Positions 1 through 43,065 of a stretch of DNA of 64,000 nt are shown here, piece by piece; the stretch's first letter is position 1; each line of letters opens with the position of its first letter. Below the pieces are notes generated by a model. The model searched no databases and was not told the origin of the DNA. It saw only the letters and a program-made list of their open reading frames with translations. The stretch is from Synchiropus splendidus (lineage: Eukaryota > Chordata > Actinopteri > Syngnathiformes > Callionymidae), in NCBI RefSeq assembly GCF_027744825.2, contig NC_071342.1, positions 10,621,501 through 10,685,500 on the forward strand, written 5' to 3'. The position numbers and the translations under genes were made by a program.

Positions 1-554
1 CCATAGCATATTATTAATCTAACCAGAAAGGTGCGTCCAAAGTGTTTTAGCAGCTTTTACTACACTTCAGTTTAACAAAGTATAGAGTGTCTAGAGTGTC
101 AGAAAATCCATGTCACTGAAGCAAAGACGCTCCTCCAGACTTGCATATAAGTTACATCTATACTGAAACTGGAGTTTTATATCCGGTGCAAATATTGAAT
201 GAGCGACCTATCATGTTAATACAGGAGGCTGAATTCTAAGATAATAGAAACTGAATATTACTGATCGTCACCAGCAACACAAGCTCCCTTACAATCACAA
301 AGAGGAAGAGGTGATCTTTAGAAAAATACACATTCAACTCCAGATAGTAACAGAGACGCACTTCTCAGCAGTGAAGTGACTTTGAAACCTGGCGAGTGGC
401 ACGAGTAACGTGTCTACTTGATCATGACACACGTTGACGTACTGAAAGGCAGTGACACTCATGTAGTTGCCAACTGCTGAGATTCAGGCCATTCAACCAC
501 ATTCTGAGCAAGTAAAATCTCAAGTTTCAAAACAACATGCAACAATATACATAA

Positions 555-555
<1 letters not shown>

Positions 556-590
<35 letters not shown>
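556..590. repeat. (AT)n microsatellite
   Basis: An uninterrupted run of alternating A and T of about 35 bases in intronic sequence. It is likely to vary in length between individuals. Confidence 0.9.
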
Positions 591-595
<5 letters not shown>

Positions 596-1089
596 AGTGT
601 TTAAAATGAACAAGACGACAAGCAGACTGGTTGTGTGTTCGGCACTCTGTTCGCATCATACGTCGACTAAACGCTAAGATAGCTGTGACTAATTGATGGT
701 CAATACAAATGTAATTTAACACATATGTACTGTTGACAAATATTTATATTTACAACACTACATAACCAACCTGTACACATCCTACGTCGACAAGCTCACT
801 AATCGTTAAGATAGTGGGTGACCAGTTGACTTATTAAAATAGTCGTTAGTTGCAGCACTACACTGATGAGACCAAAGTTTGGTCAAAACACCAAACCTGT
901 TTTACTCCTTTTTAATCTCATTGTCTCTCCTCAACTCAAACAAAATAACACCACTTGCAAGACTGAAGATTTTCCTTATTGTACTACAGGACAAACAAGA
1001 GTTATGAGACACAACATGTACAAAAACAGATATACAATGTGACTACATTTGAAACAGGAACATGATGTCATTTTTCTCAGGGAAGTGTG

Positions 1090-1490
1090 TGTGTGTTGGC
1101 TTGTTTATACTGCCTTGTGGGGACCAATTCTTGACAAAACACTATCCTGGAGGGACCTTCTTCTGGTCCAAACCTCAATGTGAGGATGAAAATTTCAAAA
1201 TAACGCAGCAACTATAATTGGGTTTCAGTTTGGTTCAGAGTCCTGGTTAAGGTGGGCCATGTGTTTTGGAGGGTTAAGTTAAGGGTGCGAGGCTGGGAAA
1301 GCATGAGGGGAATGAGAAACCTCAATGTCCCTACAGGGACAGCAATACAAATGTGTGTGAGAGTGTGTCTGGGTCAACTGGGTTTAAGTTTGATTCACAG
1401 TCCTGGTTAAGGTTTGTCATTTGTTTTAGATGGTTAGGTTTAGGGTCAGAGGTTGGACACTGCAATGAAAATGACCCCACAAAGTTAGTG
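1090..1490. repeat. Fish repeat with TGTGGGGACC / GGGGTCATTTTC ends
   Basis: The left end reads TTGTGGGGACCAATTC. The right end reads AAAATGACCCCACAAAG, an approximate inverted counterpart of the left. Between them are two related sub-repeats starting near 1215 and 1375, each with GGGTTT..AGTTTG..TTC..AGTCCTGGTTAAGG followed by a GGTTAGGTT-type stretch. The layout resembles a non-autonomous element common in ray-finned fish. The family assignment is from memory of similar sequences and was not searched. Confidence 0.55.
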
Positions 1491-1538
1491 GTATGTGCTG
1501 GCTGAAAGCCTTGCAACCATATCCGGGATGTCCCTTAC

Positions 1539-6010
<4,472 letters not shown>

Positions 6011-7876
6011 GCGCTCACTCCTGAATTGAGAGAATACGGTTTCCGGGATGCTGTGCACATGCGCATAATTTATGTACAACTCAAAGGACTCGTTGCTAAT
6101 GTTGTTGATAGAAAACTCATTTGTAATTATTTATTATTGCTAATGATTTTTTTTTAAAATAAACTAACCCAGCTGACGATTAATGACTGAAACAGAACCA
6201 AATTAAAGACATTTCAATTGTTTCCAAGACATTTATTGTTAAAAAATATTTCAATTCATATCTTCACTGAAATTGTTGTTTTCAATAATTCACACGCATT
6301 TACGGTTCAAATGATGAAAAGAAGCCTAGCAAGTTCAAAAACATTTTAATAGCAACCAATCTGTTTCAAGGTAGCATTCTGTCAAAATCATGAAGAGAAC
6401 CCATGACAGCAAATCATGCTCAAGGTAACACATGCTGAGTGCATTCAAGACAGTCAGTCAGAAAATCAACGCCACTTTTCACGCAACAAAAACCCAAACT
6501 TGTTGTGACACAGAAGACCACAGGAGCTCCTCGAATGGTCGGTTCCTGTTCATGGTCATGTGACAATTGTTTATTTACATTTGATTCCATTCTCTTGAAG
6601 AGATGTCTACGGCTGCAGATTTCATTATTGTACCGACTGCAACATGGAAAATACACAGATGAACCTCAAAATACATTTCATCATACAATTTTATACAAAA
6701 ATGCCCTGAAACAATTCATTGTTAATGCTTCAAATTGCATGGAAAAAGACTCAGGAATGTCACAAGGCTTTCCAGCCTGGGTCATACATTAAAAAAAAAA
6801 CCCTAAAAAAGAAATCGGTTTTTACCTGGCGAGATTTTATTTATATTGCATTCATCATCCTCGCTTCACTGGAGTTGAATACACAGTGATAGATGGGGGA
6901 CATCCTGTACAGATTGGCAAACCCCAGCATTCCTTGTGCGCAAGGTTCCCCAAAAAATAACTCTCTTGGCCTTAAAGTCTTGACCACAGATTTTAAGTTT
7001 GTATTAAATGTATTTAGTTGGATTAAGTACCGTTTTTCACTTCCTTGGGGTCATTCCCTTGAGCTGATTCATTCTTAACTTTTCAGTTGGACCTTTAACA
7101 TGTGGCTGAGCCTGCCAATCCCACGCTCAACATAACAACACACTTCTTCTCAACTATCATGTGAATAAGCTTATACTTAAACTCATTCTGAGTTTAGATT
7201 AAGATGTTTTTTTTTTCTTAATCACAAGTAAAAAAGAAAACCCCTCCAAAACAGCAGTTAACAGTCATTTTGCTATGCATGTTAATTTAATATACTCTCT
7301 GACTGATTTCCATTTTTAAATAAATACAAATAGATAATCAGCGGTCAGTAAATAAGCCATGACTCCGACTTGGAAACTGTTTTTACCCCTCAATATTTTT
7401 GATGAAAAAGTAATAAACCGCCACATAAAAAAACAAAACAATAAAGAAACCTTAATTGTAATTTCCAATATGTTAAAGCTGCCATTTAAACCAGGAAAAG
7501 AAGGAAGTAATACCTTTGGTTGAAAATGTTCTGACATATCATGTAGAACACAACACATCTTAGCTTTTTATTTTTAATCTTCATTCCTGATCAGTTTGAA
7601 GGAGAAGTACTCAAAGCCATAGTTAACACAAGACTAATATCGGATGATTCTGACTAAAAAAAAAGTTAAAATGGATGTATTATTGAAGTAAAGCGGGTGT
7701 CTATATTAAACAAGATTTAATGCTGAATTAATCAAGGTAAAGTGCATGCGTCAAACAGAAGACAAAAATAAGCATTCATACTGAAAAAAAGAATCATAAC
7801 AGTCTTCTCTTCGTATTTTGCTTTGTCTCATCACAGGTGAGGATTGTTTACCTCTACCGCTCCACCCTCTTCGACC
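6011..7876. other. Intergenic region between adss2 and the plcb stop codon
   Basis: About 1.9 kb, mostly AT-rich, with short open frames that have no recognisable protein similarity. The part nearest 7876 should hold the plcb 3' UTR. The spacing between the two same-strand genes is small for a vertebrate. I see no further exon or RNA gene. Confidence 0.6.
7567..7572 (-). terminator. Candidate poly(A) signal for plcb
   Basis: AATAAA on the minus strand (TTTATT as written), about 305 nt past the plcb stop codon. Other AT-rich hexamers exist further on, so the real cleavage site is uncertain. Confidence 0.35.
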
Positions 7877-33691
<25,815 letters not shown>

Positions 33692-34200
33692 GGCTTCAGC
33701 GACAGATGCTTCTGTTCAGACTGAGGGACGCCGCTTATCTGTCATCCTCCAAACTCTGAGAAAAGTCAGCTTAGGATGTCAAGGGACGATGCCTGCATCC
33801 TCTGTTCACCTGCTTCTTGTCTTACTTTTCAATTCTCTCCGAGCAACTCGTGTCTGTCTTATCCTTCTCTCCTCGCCTCTTTTTCCAGCCCTCTCCTCTT
33901 CTCCCCTTCGCTTCTCTGTTGGTTCTGCATCTCGCAGAGAGACAGACTGAAACAGATGCCTTCGTGGGAGACAGAATATGTGTGTGTGAGTGTGTGTGCG
34001 CGTGCACTGCCTCCACAAATTGACTCATCGGTGACATGCGCACAACTGCAGCTTCCCACTGGTGGGGGAGGGATGAGAGAGGAGAAGCAACAGAGGGAGA
34101 GACAGGAAAAAGGGGATGAAGGAGAAGTGTGGGAGAGATGGGAAGAGAGAAGGAAGAGGTGGGAGAGAAATAAAGGTAAGGATATAAAGAGGCCGAGAAG
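33692..34200 (-). promoter_or_regulatory. plcb upstream region with pyrimidine/purine tracts
   Basis: Just upstream of the start codon. On the plus strand 33835-33935 is nearly all C and T (CTCTCCTCGCCTCTTTTTCC), and 34070-34180 is nearly all A and G (GGGAGAGATGGGAAGAGAGA), with a GT-rich stretch at 33977-34005 between them. I see no clear TATA box and no strong CpG island. This should contain the plcb promoter or 5' UTR, but the start site cannot be fixed from sequence. Confidence 0.4.
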
Positions 34201-34923
34201 AGTGGGTGCGTTGAGAGATGGTAAATCAAGTCAAATTAGGATTACGGTCAAATGAGGTCAGCCTCTTTTATATACTTGTCCAAAAGTAAATGGACGCCAG
34301 AACATTCCTCCTGTTCTTGATTGTCTAGTGCTGATCCAGTTTCTCACAGTATCTCCTGCTGTGACAGTCAGTCATCTGCTCTCAAGAATTGGGATTTGGC
34401 TTCTGGTCACAATCCTGTAGGATTATGGTATATTCCATGTATATATTGTTTGTTGATACTTTGTCATGCACAAGGTATGATACATATTGTTTAGCTAGAT
34501 TGCAGGTTAAACATGAAGCCCTCCATGAGGTTTCACACCGGACAAGATGAACAAGACTTCCTCATCGAGAGCCAGGAGAAGAGGAATCCTGCCCTGGAGA
34601 AGGAGACATTAAGAGGGACAAGTATATAAATAAAGTGCAATCGTAAAACCCTATTTGTAGTCGACATTAAATGCTCTTATTGTCATGTTTCGTTTCTCTT
34701 GTGCTTGTGTATTTCCTGTGTTCTTGTGTCATTTACTTCTATTTCTTCAGCTTCACAGCAGCGCAGCTGGATCTCATTCCGCTGATCAGCCTCCACTCAT
34801 TTCTACACCTGGGTTCCAGTCTGTGCTGCCAGATGGTTGCTTCGTGTCATCACGGTAAACACTCTCTCGACCCTCCTGTTTTATATTTCTTCTGCTTCTC
34901 TCTATTTGATTGTGTGTGAGTTC

Positions 34924-35472
34924 TGGTCTGGTCCGTCTGCCCGATGTGGTCCGGAAATTCCGGTGCTGGAACCAGAAGTTAGTAACACGCATGCGTGAGT
35001 TTACCAAATGACGTTCACGGGTGCTCAACTTAGACCAAGCCTGATGTGGACACAAAGATAACGACACGCACGTGCAAGTGTTCACTCTGATGTGGTCTTG
35101 TGCACCCAACTGTTTATTGCATAATGACGTCACTCCAGCTCCTTTTAAATGTATGTGAAATAACTGTGAGGAGAAATGTTTCCCAGACAGTCCATAATCT
35201 ATCGGATGCAATAGATTGCGCAAGTCAAATGGATTGGAGGGGCTTGAAATGATTATAGAGTCAGTAACATTACAATAAAACAATTAAATATCACGTAAAA
35301 ACACTCTATTTTCAGATTAAAATGTTAAATGTAGACCTTTTTATAATAATAATAATAACAATAATAAAGAAAACTCATTCAGAAACTTTTCAGAAGTTAC
35401 CAGTAAACGTTACCAGCTTCCGGTTTCAGCAGCAGAATTTCCGGACCACATCGAGCAGGTGGACCAGATCAG
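34924..35472. mobile_element. MITE with long terminal inverted repeats
   Basis: The left end reads TGGTCTGGTCC...CGATGTGGTCCGGAAATTC and continues through GGTGCTGGAACCAGAAG. The reverse complement of the right end reads TGATCTGGTCC...CGATGTGGTCCGGAAATTC and continues GCTGCTGAAACCGGAAG. The imperfect TIRs are about 60 bp and enclose about 430 bp with no transposase. I found no clean target-site duplication. The 165-codon open frame inside is not taken as a gene. Confidence 0.65.
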
Positions 35473-38400
35473 GCAGTGACACAGCTTGAACAGTTAGTGC
35501 TAGAATTTTGATCTACAGTGGACAATAAGCAAGTCTCACTAAAGAGGAATTCATGAGAAAGGATAAATATTTGCAGAAGTAAAAGAGCAGTGGTATATTT
35601 CAAAACACCCAGTTAGTCTGTGTCACAGATGCTTTTATAGTAGCCTCACCTAAAGTAAAACCCATTAGAATCATCTTCCTCACCACTTCTCAAAAGTCAC
35701 TTTAGCTATTGTACAACCTCGGAGAATTCCCTCGTCACATATCATGACAGTCTGAGACGAAATAATGAACCATTGTCTCAATATGGTTTTTGTATTGAAA
35801 GTAATGGGAATTTATACGCCTTGCACGCCACTTTGAGGCTGGTTTTTACCTCATGTGGCGAATTTATATTTTTATTTTTAAGGAAATTGAAGTGGGATAG
35901 AGATAACTATAGTACAATAATGTCACATAAATAGACTGTCTAAATAACTTGTGTGATCAATGTGAGTTTTGTCTCCCAAAGAGCAAAGTTAAATTTCAAT
36001 TGGTTGATAGAAAGATCGTCCTCCGATGAAAACGTCGCAAGTGGCAAGAAAATATTTTATCTGTGTTAAGATAAAGGACTCAGCTCCGGACACATTTGAG
36101 TGTGTTTCTAAAACCCACGAATGGTTGGCATTAGCTTTTCATGTTTGCAAACAATGCTGATTAAACTGCAGGCAGGAAGAGTGTGGGCGAGCCTGAAGAA
36201 TTCATAATTGGATTGGTATTGTAAAAATAAAATAGAGTCAAGGACAGACTGGCAGTCAGACACGACAAAGAAGATGACAAATTGGGAGCCGCCTGGTTGT
36301 TGAGAACGGGATCCAGTAAATTTTCGAACAAGGTGACGGGAACACAGCGTCGTCAGTGTCCGACCTTGCGCAGGAGATTCAAATCCAGCGGCGCATTCTA
36401 GAAAACAATCTCAGTCTGACATGAGGATTTGACGCTCATCCGCTGTCAAATCAACGTGTGGGGTGGAATCCGACCTACTTGGCTCTGATTGTGAGGACGT
36501 GTCTCCGATTATTAAACGCAGGAGCAGCATTTGTTGTGAACGTTCACAGTGTTGTATATTTTTTATTATTTGTTAAATCGTTGTACTTGACTCGCTCCAG
36601 CCTCCGGTGACTCTTTCATCACTGCACTTGGTGCGTCTTGAACCTTAACAGCCTTAGCTCATCCCAGAAATGTCTATCATGACACATGCCTGCTAAAAGC
36701 CACGATGCATCAAGTCTATGTGCCATTTGAACCACAAAGAAAAAATGCATGTTGAATATTTATCCTTCTATTTATTCTATGAACCTCTAAGTCCTTGTGT
36801 ATGACACTAATTTAGTGAGAAGAGGTTTCTGTGAGACGAGGTGAGTGTATCTGCATTGCAGCACTTAAACGTTCCGCTTTTCGTCTTATTTGTCTTCTGT
36901 GGTCATAGTGCATCTCCCAGCTCTAATAGTTGCAGTGTTTTAAGACATAATACACTGAACCCCATTAGATTTTTGCTCAGTCAATAGTGTGTCTCACACA
37001 GCGACTTCATGCTTCAGGTGTTGCATGCTATAATAAGCATTATTTCTTTTTTTAAATGTGCGTTAACATATACAACAAAAAAGACTTTTTAGACATACCA
37101 TTTTATTCAAATTTGAATGTATCATCCATTTATTATCTATTTACTTGTAACTACGTATTTCTTTATTTCGTCACATACGTGTTTATTAAGGGTGACTTTT
37201 TTAATGCTGAAGTATTTCATGTTTGTTGAGTATCTCTAATCTATCTGGTATGACGGTGTCTTTGTTGTCATTAGCTGCCGCAACTTGTTGAATTTCCAGA
37301 ATGCCATCTCATCTAATCTAACATCAAGCAAATGTTTGATATCAGTTCAAATGAGCATTTCAGGTTTTCACCTAAACAAAATGGACGTCCCTAATCTAAT
37401 TCAGTTCACATTTTAGGGGCTGTTTTTGAAATCATTTTCATAAGACGTTTGCCTTTTGGTGACAGTGACCCAGTCAGAAAATGATGCGCAAAAATATCAG
37501 CCTTCCTAATATTTACATTTCCCCGTGCGACACTTACATTTTTTTCTGAGACGATATGATCAATATGACATGTGATGAGACAGAGAAAACCCATTTGTTG
37601 GTCCACCTTAAAAACTGCTCATGAGGCTGACTCAGTATGTGATGAATGTTGATTTGCACTTTCAATCTCAAGCATAAACACACAAGGCTCCTTTAACACC
37701 TTTGAAATTTATGGTTATGGATTTGATCCAGACCTACCTCGCCCTCTTCCACTCGCCCACACGCTAACACATTAGTGCTTCTGAGGCACAAACAAATGAA
37801 TAAGATGCCATTAAACGTAGCCTCTTGTTGATCCGAGTTTGTAGAGAATCTTAAACAGTGAAGTAAAAAGGGAGAAGAAGGAATAGTTTTACGGTGGTTG
37901 CTTATTCTCCAATAAATGCAGGCTGTTTTGTGTAATCTTGCTGACGCTCCAACCAAAACAGAGAGGTCTGCAGGACTGGTGTCGAGACAACAGATCCGGT
38001 CAACATTTTCCAGGACAGTATACATAAAACAGCCGGAGTCTTGATGGTTATTTGGGGAAACATTGAACAGTTCCCGTGAAGTCAGCACAATACAGCAGTT
38101 GGCTGCACCTCTGAGAAATGACGGAGGAACTCTCAGAGCTGAGTGGGTGGTGTCTGAAGAAGGTGATTCAAGAATTCATCCTCGCTCCGCTGTGGCCATT
38201 CGGTGCCGAAATGTACACGCTCTGTTGGTCCATTCCACAGCAGCTATTGTCAAGTTCCACTCATCGGCAGACGCTTATACCAAAACTTGATCAGCTTTTA
38301 CTGTCAGTGTGGGCGTACTTTAGTTCAGACGGTTGTACGAGCCACAAGTATTGAGCCTCCACAATCACCTGCCTGGCTCGGCCTACATACTTCACCAGCC

Positions 38401-40655
38401 AGCCCTCTCTCTTCAGTAAGATATGCAGCAGCATGAAGACAGCGGTTATACAAGTGTGAAGGCGAGTACACATCTTAATATTCAATGGAAGGTTAAATTG
38501 TGAACATTAGCTCTGCTTTCTAGTCTGATCTTGTCCACCACAGTTACAGACAAGAAGACCAGGCCAGCAAGCCACAGCACCCAACGCATCCAAGCACATT
38601 GCTCCCTTAACATCCTGACCTTCTCACATCATGAAGGACGCATCATGCTTGTGTACATCACTGTTTGATTTCCAGGTGTATCCTTCACAGTAATTATGGT
38701 GATGATGTTAAGAGTAAACTTTTGGTGACCATTCATTCAAAGGTGAATGAGTAAAATTCAATCCAACCCCAGATGAACACCCAGGATCCCAAATTGTCCA
38801 ATCACCCAATGCTAAAGAATCCTTATAAAAAATTCTGTATCCAGGCGGTGATCCAGATCACTCTAAAAACTGAGTCATTTTCTTTCATTCATTTGTCCCA
38901 TTTCACATATTTCCTAAAGATTTCGACCAAATCTGTCCAGACAAACACATTGAAAACATTATTCTAATCTGAGGCAATAAGAAACTTATTTCCAGTGGCA
39001 TTTGTTCCATAATCTAAAGAGTAACAAAGGAAAATCGTAGGGATGGTAACAGCACAAAGAGTTGGCAATACCAGAGAAACAGTTGCAGCGCCACTTTGTA
39101 GGCTGCAAGACTCTGTCAGTGGAATGTTCAGGCTGCAGGGGTCACTTCTGCTCCAGGTGAGAAGCCCTTGGACCTGTCTAGAAGAATGTATTTTATCAAT
39201 CCAAGTCATTTCACAAGACTGTACCAAGTGTACCAAAGTGGTGGTTCTTCAGGTCAAGTGGTGCCCTGGGCAGTTGCAAGTAGTTTGGTGAGCCTTGTCG
39301 TGGAGATTAGAGACCCCAAAAGTGGTTCCCAGCTGGACAGCGCCGACCTGAGGGGCTGGTGAACTTGGTGAGGGGCCCCTATAATGAAGGCTCACAGACT
39401 CACTTGTACCTTCACACACCAAGTCCAGAATGAAATAAGCAACTATGAACAATGGAACTAAAAACAGACTACAGTTAATATTTTAGCAAATACCATTACC
39501 ATTTGAAACGGGCCTCTCCAGAACCTTAAATGACTAGTGTTGCAAAAGGTAGGGGGGATCCTTCATATTTCTGAGTGGGCTTCTTTGGATCCTTTATCTA
39601 ATTTTGGTGGCAATTTTGTTCCTGGTGTTTCCTTCTTTCCACATTATGAGGAAACAACTGAATAAGAAGCTATAAATGTTTCCGCAGATGCACACGGCTC
39701 AAGACACACCTACTGCCCACTCACACACACACAAGTCAAACACTCGTGCATCCCCATCTCCAACCAGTGGATATCTGTGCTGGGAGCTTATATAAGGGCG
39801 AGTGGGAGGCTGGGAGCTATTTCAGGCCCTGGAAAGACGCAAGAGTGTGTGTCTCTAAAGTACCCGTATGGATTTGGTTGATGTGAGTAGGACTGCTGTG
39901 AGGACGGTAAGGACTCTGATTCAGTGGGTTTCGTAACCAGCCAAGTTAAAAGTGAAGTTTTGGCTTGGAACCTCTGGGAGCTCAGCGAGTTTCCGTGCCT
40001 ACGTTCTGTTCCGTCACACCCGAGGAGCGGCTTGCATCTCCCCTCGGTGATCTGAGGGAGCTGGAAAGCAACTGGAGAGCGCCCACGTGTATACTTGTTG
40101 CAGCTGCAGACATGTCAAGGGTGCTTACCGAGCGGTCGACTTAACAGGTTGCGTCTCCCACAGAGCACCTGCTTAAAACATCTAAAAACTCGATGCAAAA
40201 CTCTCTGAGCGTTTGCCAACAAAGCAGCAACTAAGGGGGTCCAGGTTAAATGCAGCAGGCAGGCTTCAAGTGTTTCTGCACTTGGATTCGGCAATATGAA
40301 CTTTAAAATTGAGCATGGGATGAAAACGTTGGACAGAATAGATCAAAAGCATTGTAAATAAAGAGGATATTTTCACTCAATTCAGCACAGGTCGTTCAAG
40401 TATTAGGTTTTATTTTGAGCATGCACTTCAATATAACCAAGTAGTTGCTGAGAACCAAATGTTTTTGGGATATTAACTGAAGGTGGGAGTAAAATTGTAA
40501 AATACTGAGCTTCTATGTGCTACGCTCAAGTCTGCGATGATCGGTAGTCTCATACCTTATTCAGGCTTTTAGCTAGGGGCGGCATCTGGGCGTCCTAAGG
40601 AGTGCAAAACATGAACGAATGGACCCCAGTTTTCTCAGCAGGATGCCCTAAATGT
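35473..40655. other. Intergenic sequence without a supported gene
   Basis: About 5.2 kb of AT-rich sequence. At 37244-37300 is a short LINE 3'-end-like fragment (GTGTCTTTGTTGTCATTAGC ... TTGTTGAATTTCCAG), similar to one at 59945-59990. Open frames at 37.7-38.1, 38.1-38.4 and 39.0-39.4 kb show no family signature that I recognise. No RNA gene was seen. Confidence 0.5.
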
Positions 40656-40679
40656 CTGATTATGGGTTCCCCAAAGAGC

Positions 40680-41460
40680 TGATACAAAAGAACTTACAAA
40701 AACAATGTGCAAAAAATGCAGTTCTAGAACAGAAAATGTGCCAAAAAATTATTTTTTTCAAGGATGAATAGTACAGTTTTATAGCCACAGGAAGAAAGGA
40801 CCTCCTGTGGAGCTCGGTCTTTGGGTTGGGCAGTCTCAGTCTCTTGGTCCATGTGTTACTGTATTGGACCAGGAGCTGATGGAGGGGGTGGGTGATGTTG
40901 TCCAGGATGCTCCTTACTTTCAGGAGCATGCTTCTCTCCATAACCGTCTCCAAGGAGTCCACTTTCAGCCCCACCACATCACCAGCTTTGCGGATGAGTC
41001 TGTCACCGTTAATCTGCTGCCCCAGCAAACCACAGTGAACAGAATTGCACTGGACACCACCGACTCATAAAACATCCTCAGCATTGTCCCGCAGATGTTG
41101 AAGGACCTGAGCCTCCTCAAAAAGTAGAGACTCTGTCCTTTTTTGTAAAGGGCCTACGTGTTCCGAGCCCAGTCCAGTTTATTGTCTATGAGGAGCCCAA
41201 GTTATTTATAGTCCTCGACCATATCCACACTGAGCCCCCAGATGGAAACGGGGGTCACAGGAGACTTGGTCCTCCTTAGGTCCACCACCAGTTCTTTGGA
41301 CTTTTGCCACATTGAGCTGCAGATGGTTCAGCTCACACCAAGCAAGAAAGTCCTCCACCACAGCCCTGTACTCAGTCTCCTCACTCTTGCTGATACATCC
41401 AACTATGGCAGAGTCATCAGAGAACGTCCTCAGTATTATTTCCTTGGCAGGGTGACTTTT
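40680..41460 (-). mobile_element. Truncated LINE (L2/Rex1-like) reverse transcriptase relic
   Basis: On the minus strand, 41206-41469 encodes RTFSDDSAIVGCIS and FLAWCELNHLQLNVAK, the RT motif with the catalytic YADD box represented as FSDDS, as in degraded fish LINEs. Further along, 40700-41028 encodes LIRKAGDVVGLKVDSLETV, RSILDNITHPLH and HRRSFLPVAIKLYYSS, the conserved C-terminal end of the same ORF2 type. Frames shift between the two parts, so it is dead, and it is 5'-truncated. The clade is from memory. Confidence 0.8.
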
Positions 41461-41736
41461 ATAAGCCACAAGGTGGCGTAATAGTGTTCTGGGAGGGTCA
41501 CTCCTGAGGACTAATGTTTTCTCGAAGTGTGATCGTAAAATGCCTTGCGTTAATCTGTAATAAATATAATTATCATGTAATTACATTACGTTTCTGAACC
41601 ATTTCTCATATTAAATCATCTTAGAACATTGACTAAAACGTTTGCACAGACGGCCCTTAATATCGCCCAAATGGGAACGTTAATGCCAAATGTTTACGTT
41701 ATGGATGTAGACGGGATAGCGCAGTTTTAGAAATGG

Positions 41737-41751
41737 ACACTAGAGGGCAGC
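41737..41751 (+). promoter_or_regulatory. CTCF-like motif (intergenic)
   Basis: ACACTAGAGGGCAGC fits the CTCF core. It lies between plcb and cntnap. Occupancy is unknown. Confidence 0.4.
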
Positions 41752-42834
41752 AGATGTAACTTTATTACTATATTTTTGTAGATCAGGAAGGAAGTGCAGA
41801 TTTTAGTTTTATCATGTCGATGATATGATGAGCATTTGGCTGAAGGTTTATTTGGTGTCAGACAACCTAAATTTAGCAACACAATAAATGGTAAAACGTC
41901 AAGGTTACTCGGTAAAAAATGCAAGAGTGATCATATGAAGCGACAGTCCAGTATATTAGTCGTAGTACAAACTGAACCAACCATGTAATTACTTGACTAT
42001 TCCAAAAAAAAAAAAAAAAAAAAAACAGGAGGCGCCACAGCTGCTTTACACCACCTGTTTTTGTGTTGATCAGAAACTGGATGTGAGAACAGATGGGAAA
42101 TCTTAAAATCGTGCATAAAAGCCCAAGTTAGATGGAGTAATCTAGACGAAAGTGCCATTCAAGGATGAGTGGCAGATCGAAAGTCTCTCCTCCGAAAACA
42201 TGTTCATGGATATTCCAGTGCATTAATGGTAAAAGACTGTGGATGATTGTTTACGGGACACGTTTCTGAAACACTGGCTGGTGATCAGTTCACTAAACCC
42301 ATTAATGTCTTTTGGTTTTCTTCCCAGACATAAACAACATAACTCTCTAAATGGTTTTCCATTAAAATGTGATGACAGCATCAGTTTTGTTGATCAAATA
42401 TATTTAAAAAAAAAAAAAATCAATGGATGATGAGCCGGATGAGTCAAATCAGTGAGCCAGTGAGAGGGGGCTGGGAGAACGTCTGAGGAGCAACTCAGCT
42501 GGGAGGCGGACATGGGCAGAGCTCCCAAGCACTTCTGAGGATCAGATGAATATGAGAGTTTGAAGTTTCAATACTGGGAACTCTGAAAGCAAAACTGAAA
42601 GCCATTAAATGGTTTTAGATCTGGTTCTGTCTCCAAAATTCTGGAGTCGAATGAAACTCCTGGTGACCTGAAGCATCTGCAATAATGTTATGGGTTCTGA
42701 TGAGTTGCATCATTTAGCACTACTGTTCTGTTAAAAACCTCATGTGGATCCACATCAGCCTGGTCCAAAATACTTATCGCTGGTAACAAAAGAGAGTGAA
42801 GGGAGCGTCCTGTCTGGTCACATCCAGTTTCTGA

Positions 42835-43065
42835 TAGAGTCGCTGAGATGGTAGCGCAGTCTGCCAGTGACTCAGTGGTGGCTGGTTCGATCCCTGTACC
42901 TGACGTGTTTGCGTCGTGTCCAGACACTGAACCGGGGTTTGCTCCTGACGGCTCAGATGGTGCGCTGCCGTGAATATATATGTGTGTGTGACAGGGTGTA
43001 TGGATGACTTAGTGTAAAGCGCTTTGCTGGAAACAAAGCGTGAAAACAAAGCTGGTCTTTAACTT
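42835..43065 (+). mobile_element. tRNA-derived SINE
   Basis: The head has Pol III boxes: A-box-like GATGGTAGCGCAG at about 42848-42860 and a B box GGTTCGATCCC at about 42884-42894. A GTCGTGTCCAGACACTGAA body follows, then GTGTGTGACAGGGTGTATGG and a TGTAAAGCGCTTTGCTGG tail typical of fish tRNA-SINEs. It is not a functional tRNA because the acceptor stem does not close. Confidence 0.65.

Larger units (their letters stand above)
1..1538. other. Intronic/downstream sequence of adss2, no exon found
   Basis: I read both strands for the next adss2 exon, which should begin just after the conserved GKN at the end of exon 5 and contain the GTTKKGIGP motif. I did not find it, so it must lie beyond the left edge. 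The stretch holds an AT microsatellite near 556-590 and a fish repeat at about 1090-1490, both listed separately. The remainder is AT-rich sequence with no supported gene. Confidence 0.6.

Noticed and set aside
33776..34255. 159-codon plus-strand open frame and opposing frames
   Set aside because: Produced by the pyrimidine and purine tracts; low complexity on all frames.
34786..35283. 165-codon minus-strand open frame
   Set aside because: Lies largely inside the MITE at 34924-35472 and resembles no transposase or host protein.
42848..42900. tRNA-like sequence with A and B boxes
   Set aside because: The acceptor stem does not close and the tail is SINE-like, so it is called a SINE head, not a tRNA gene.
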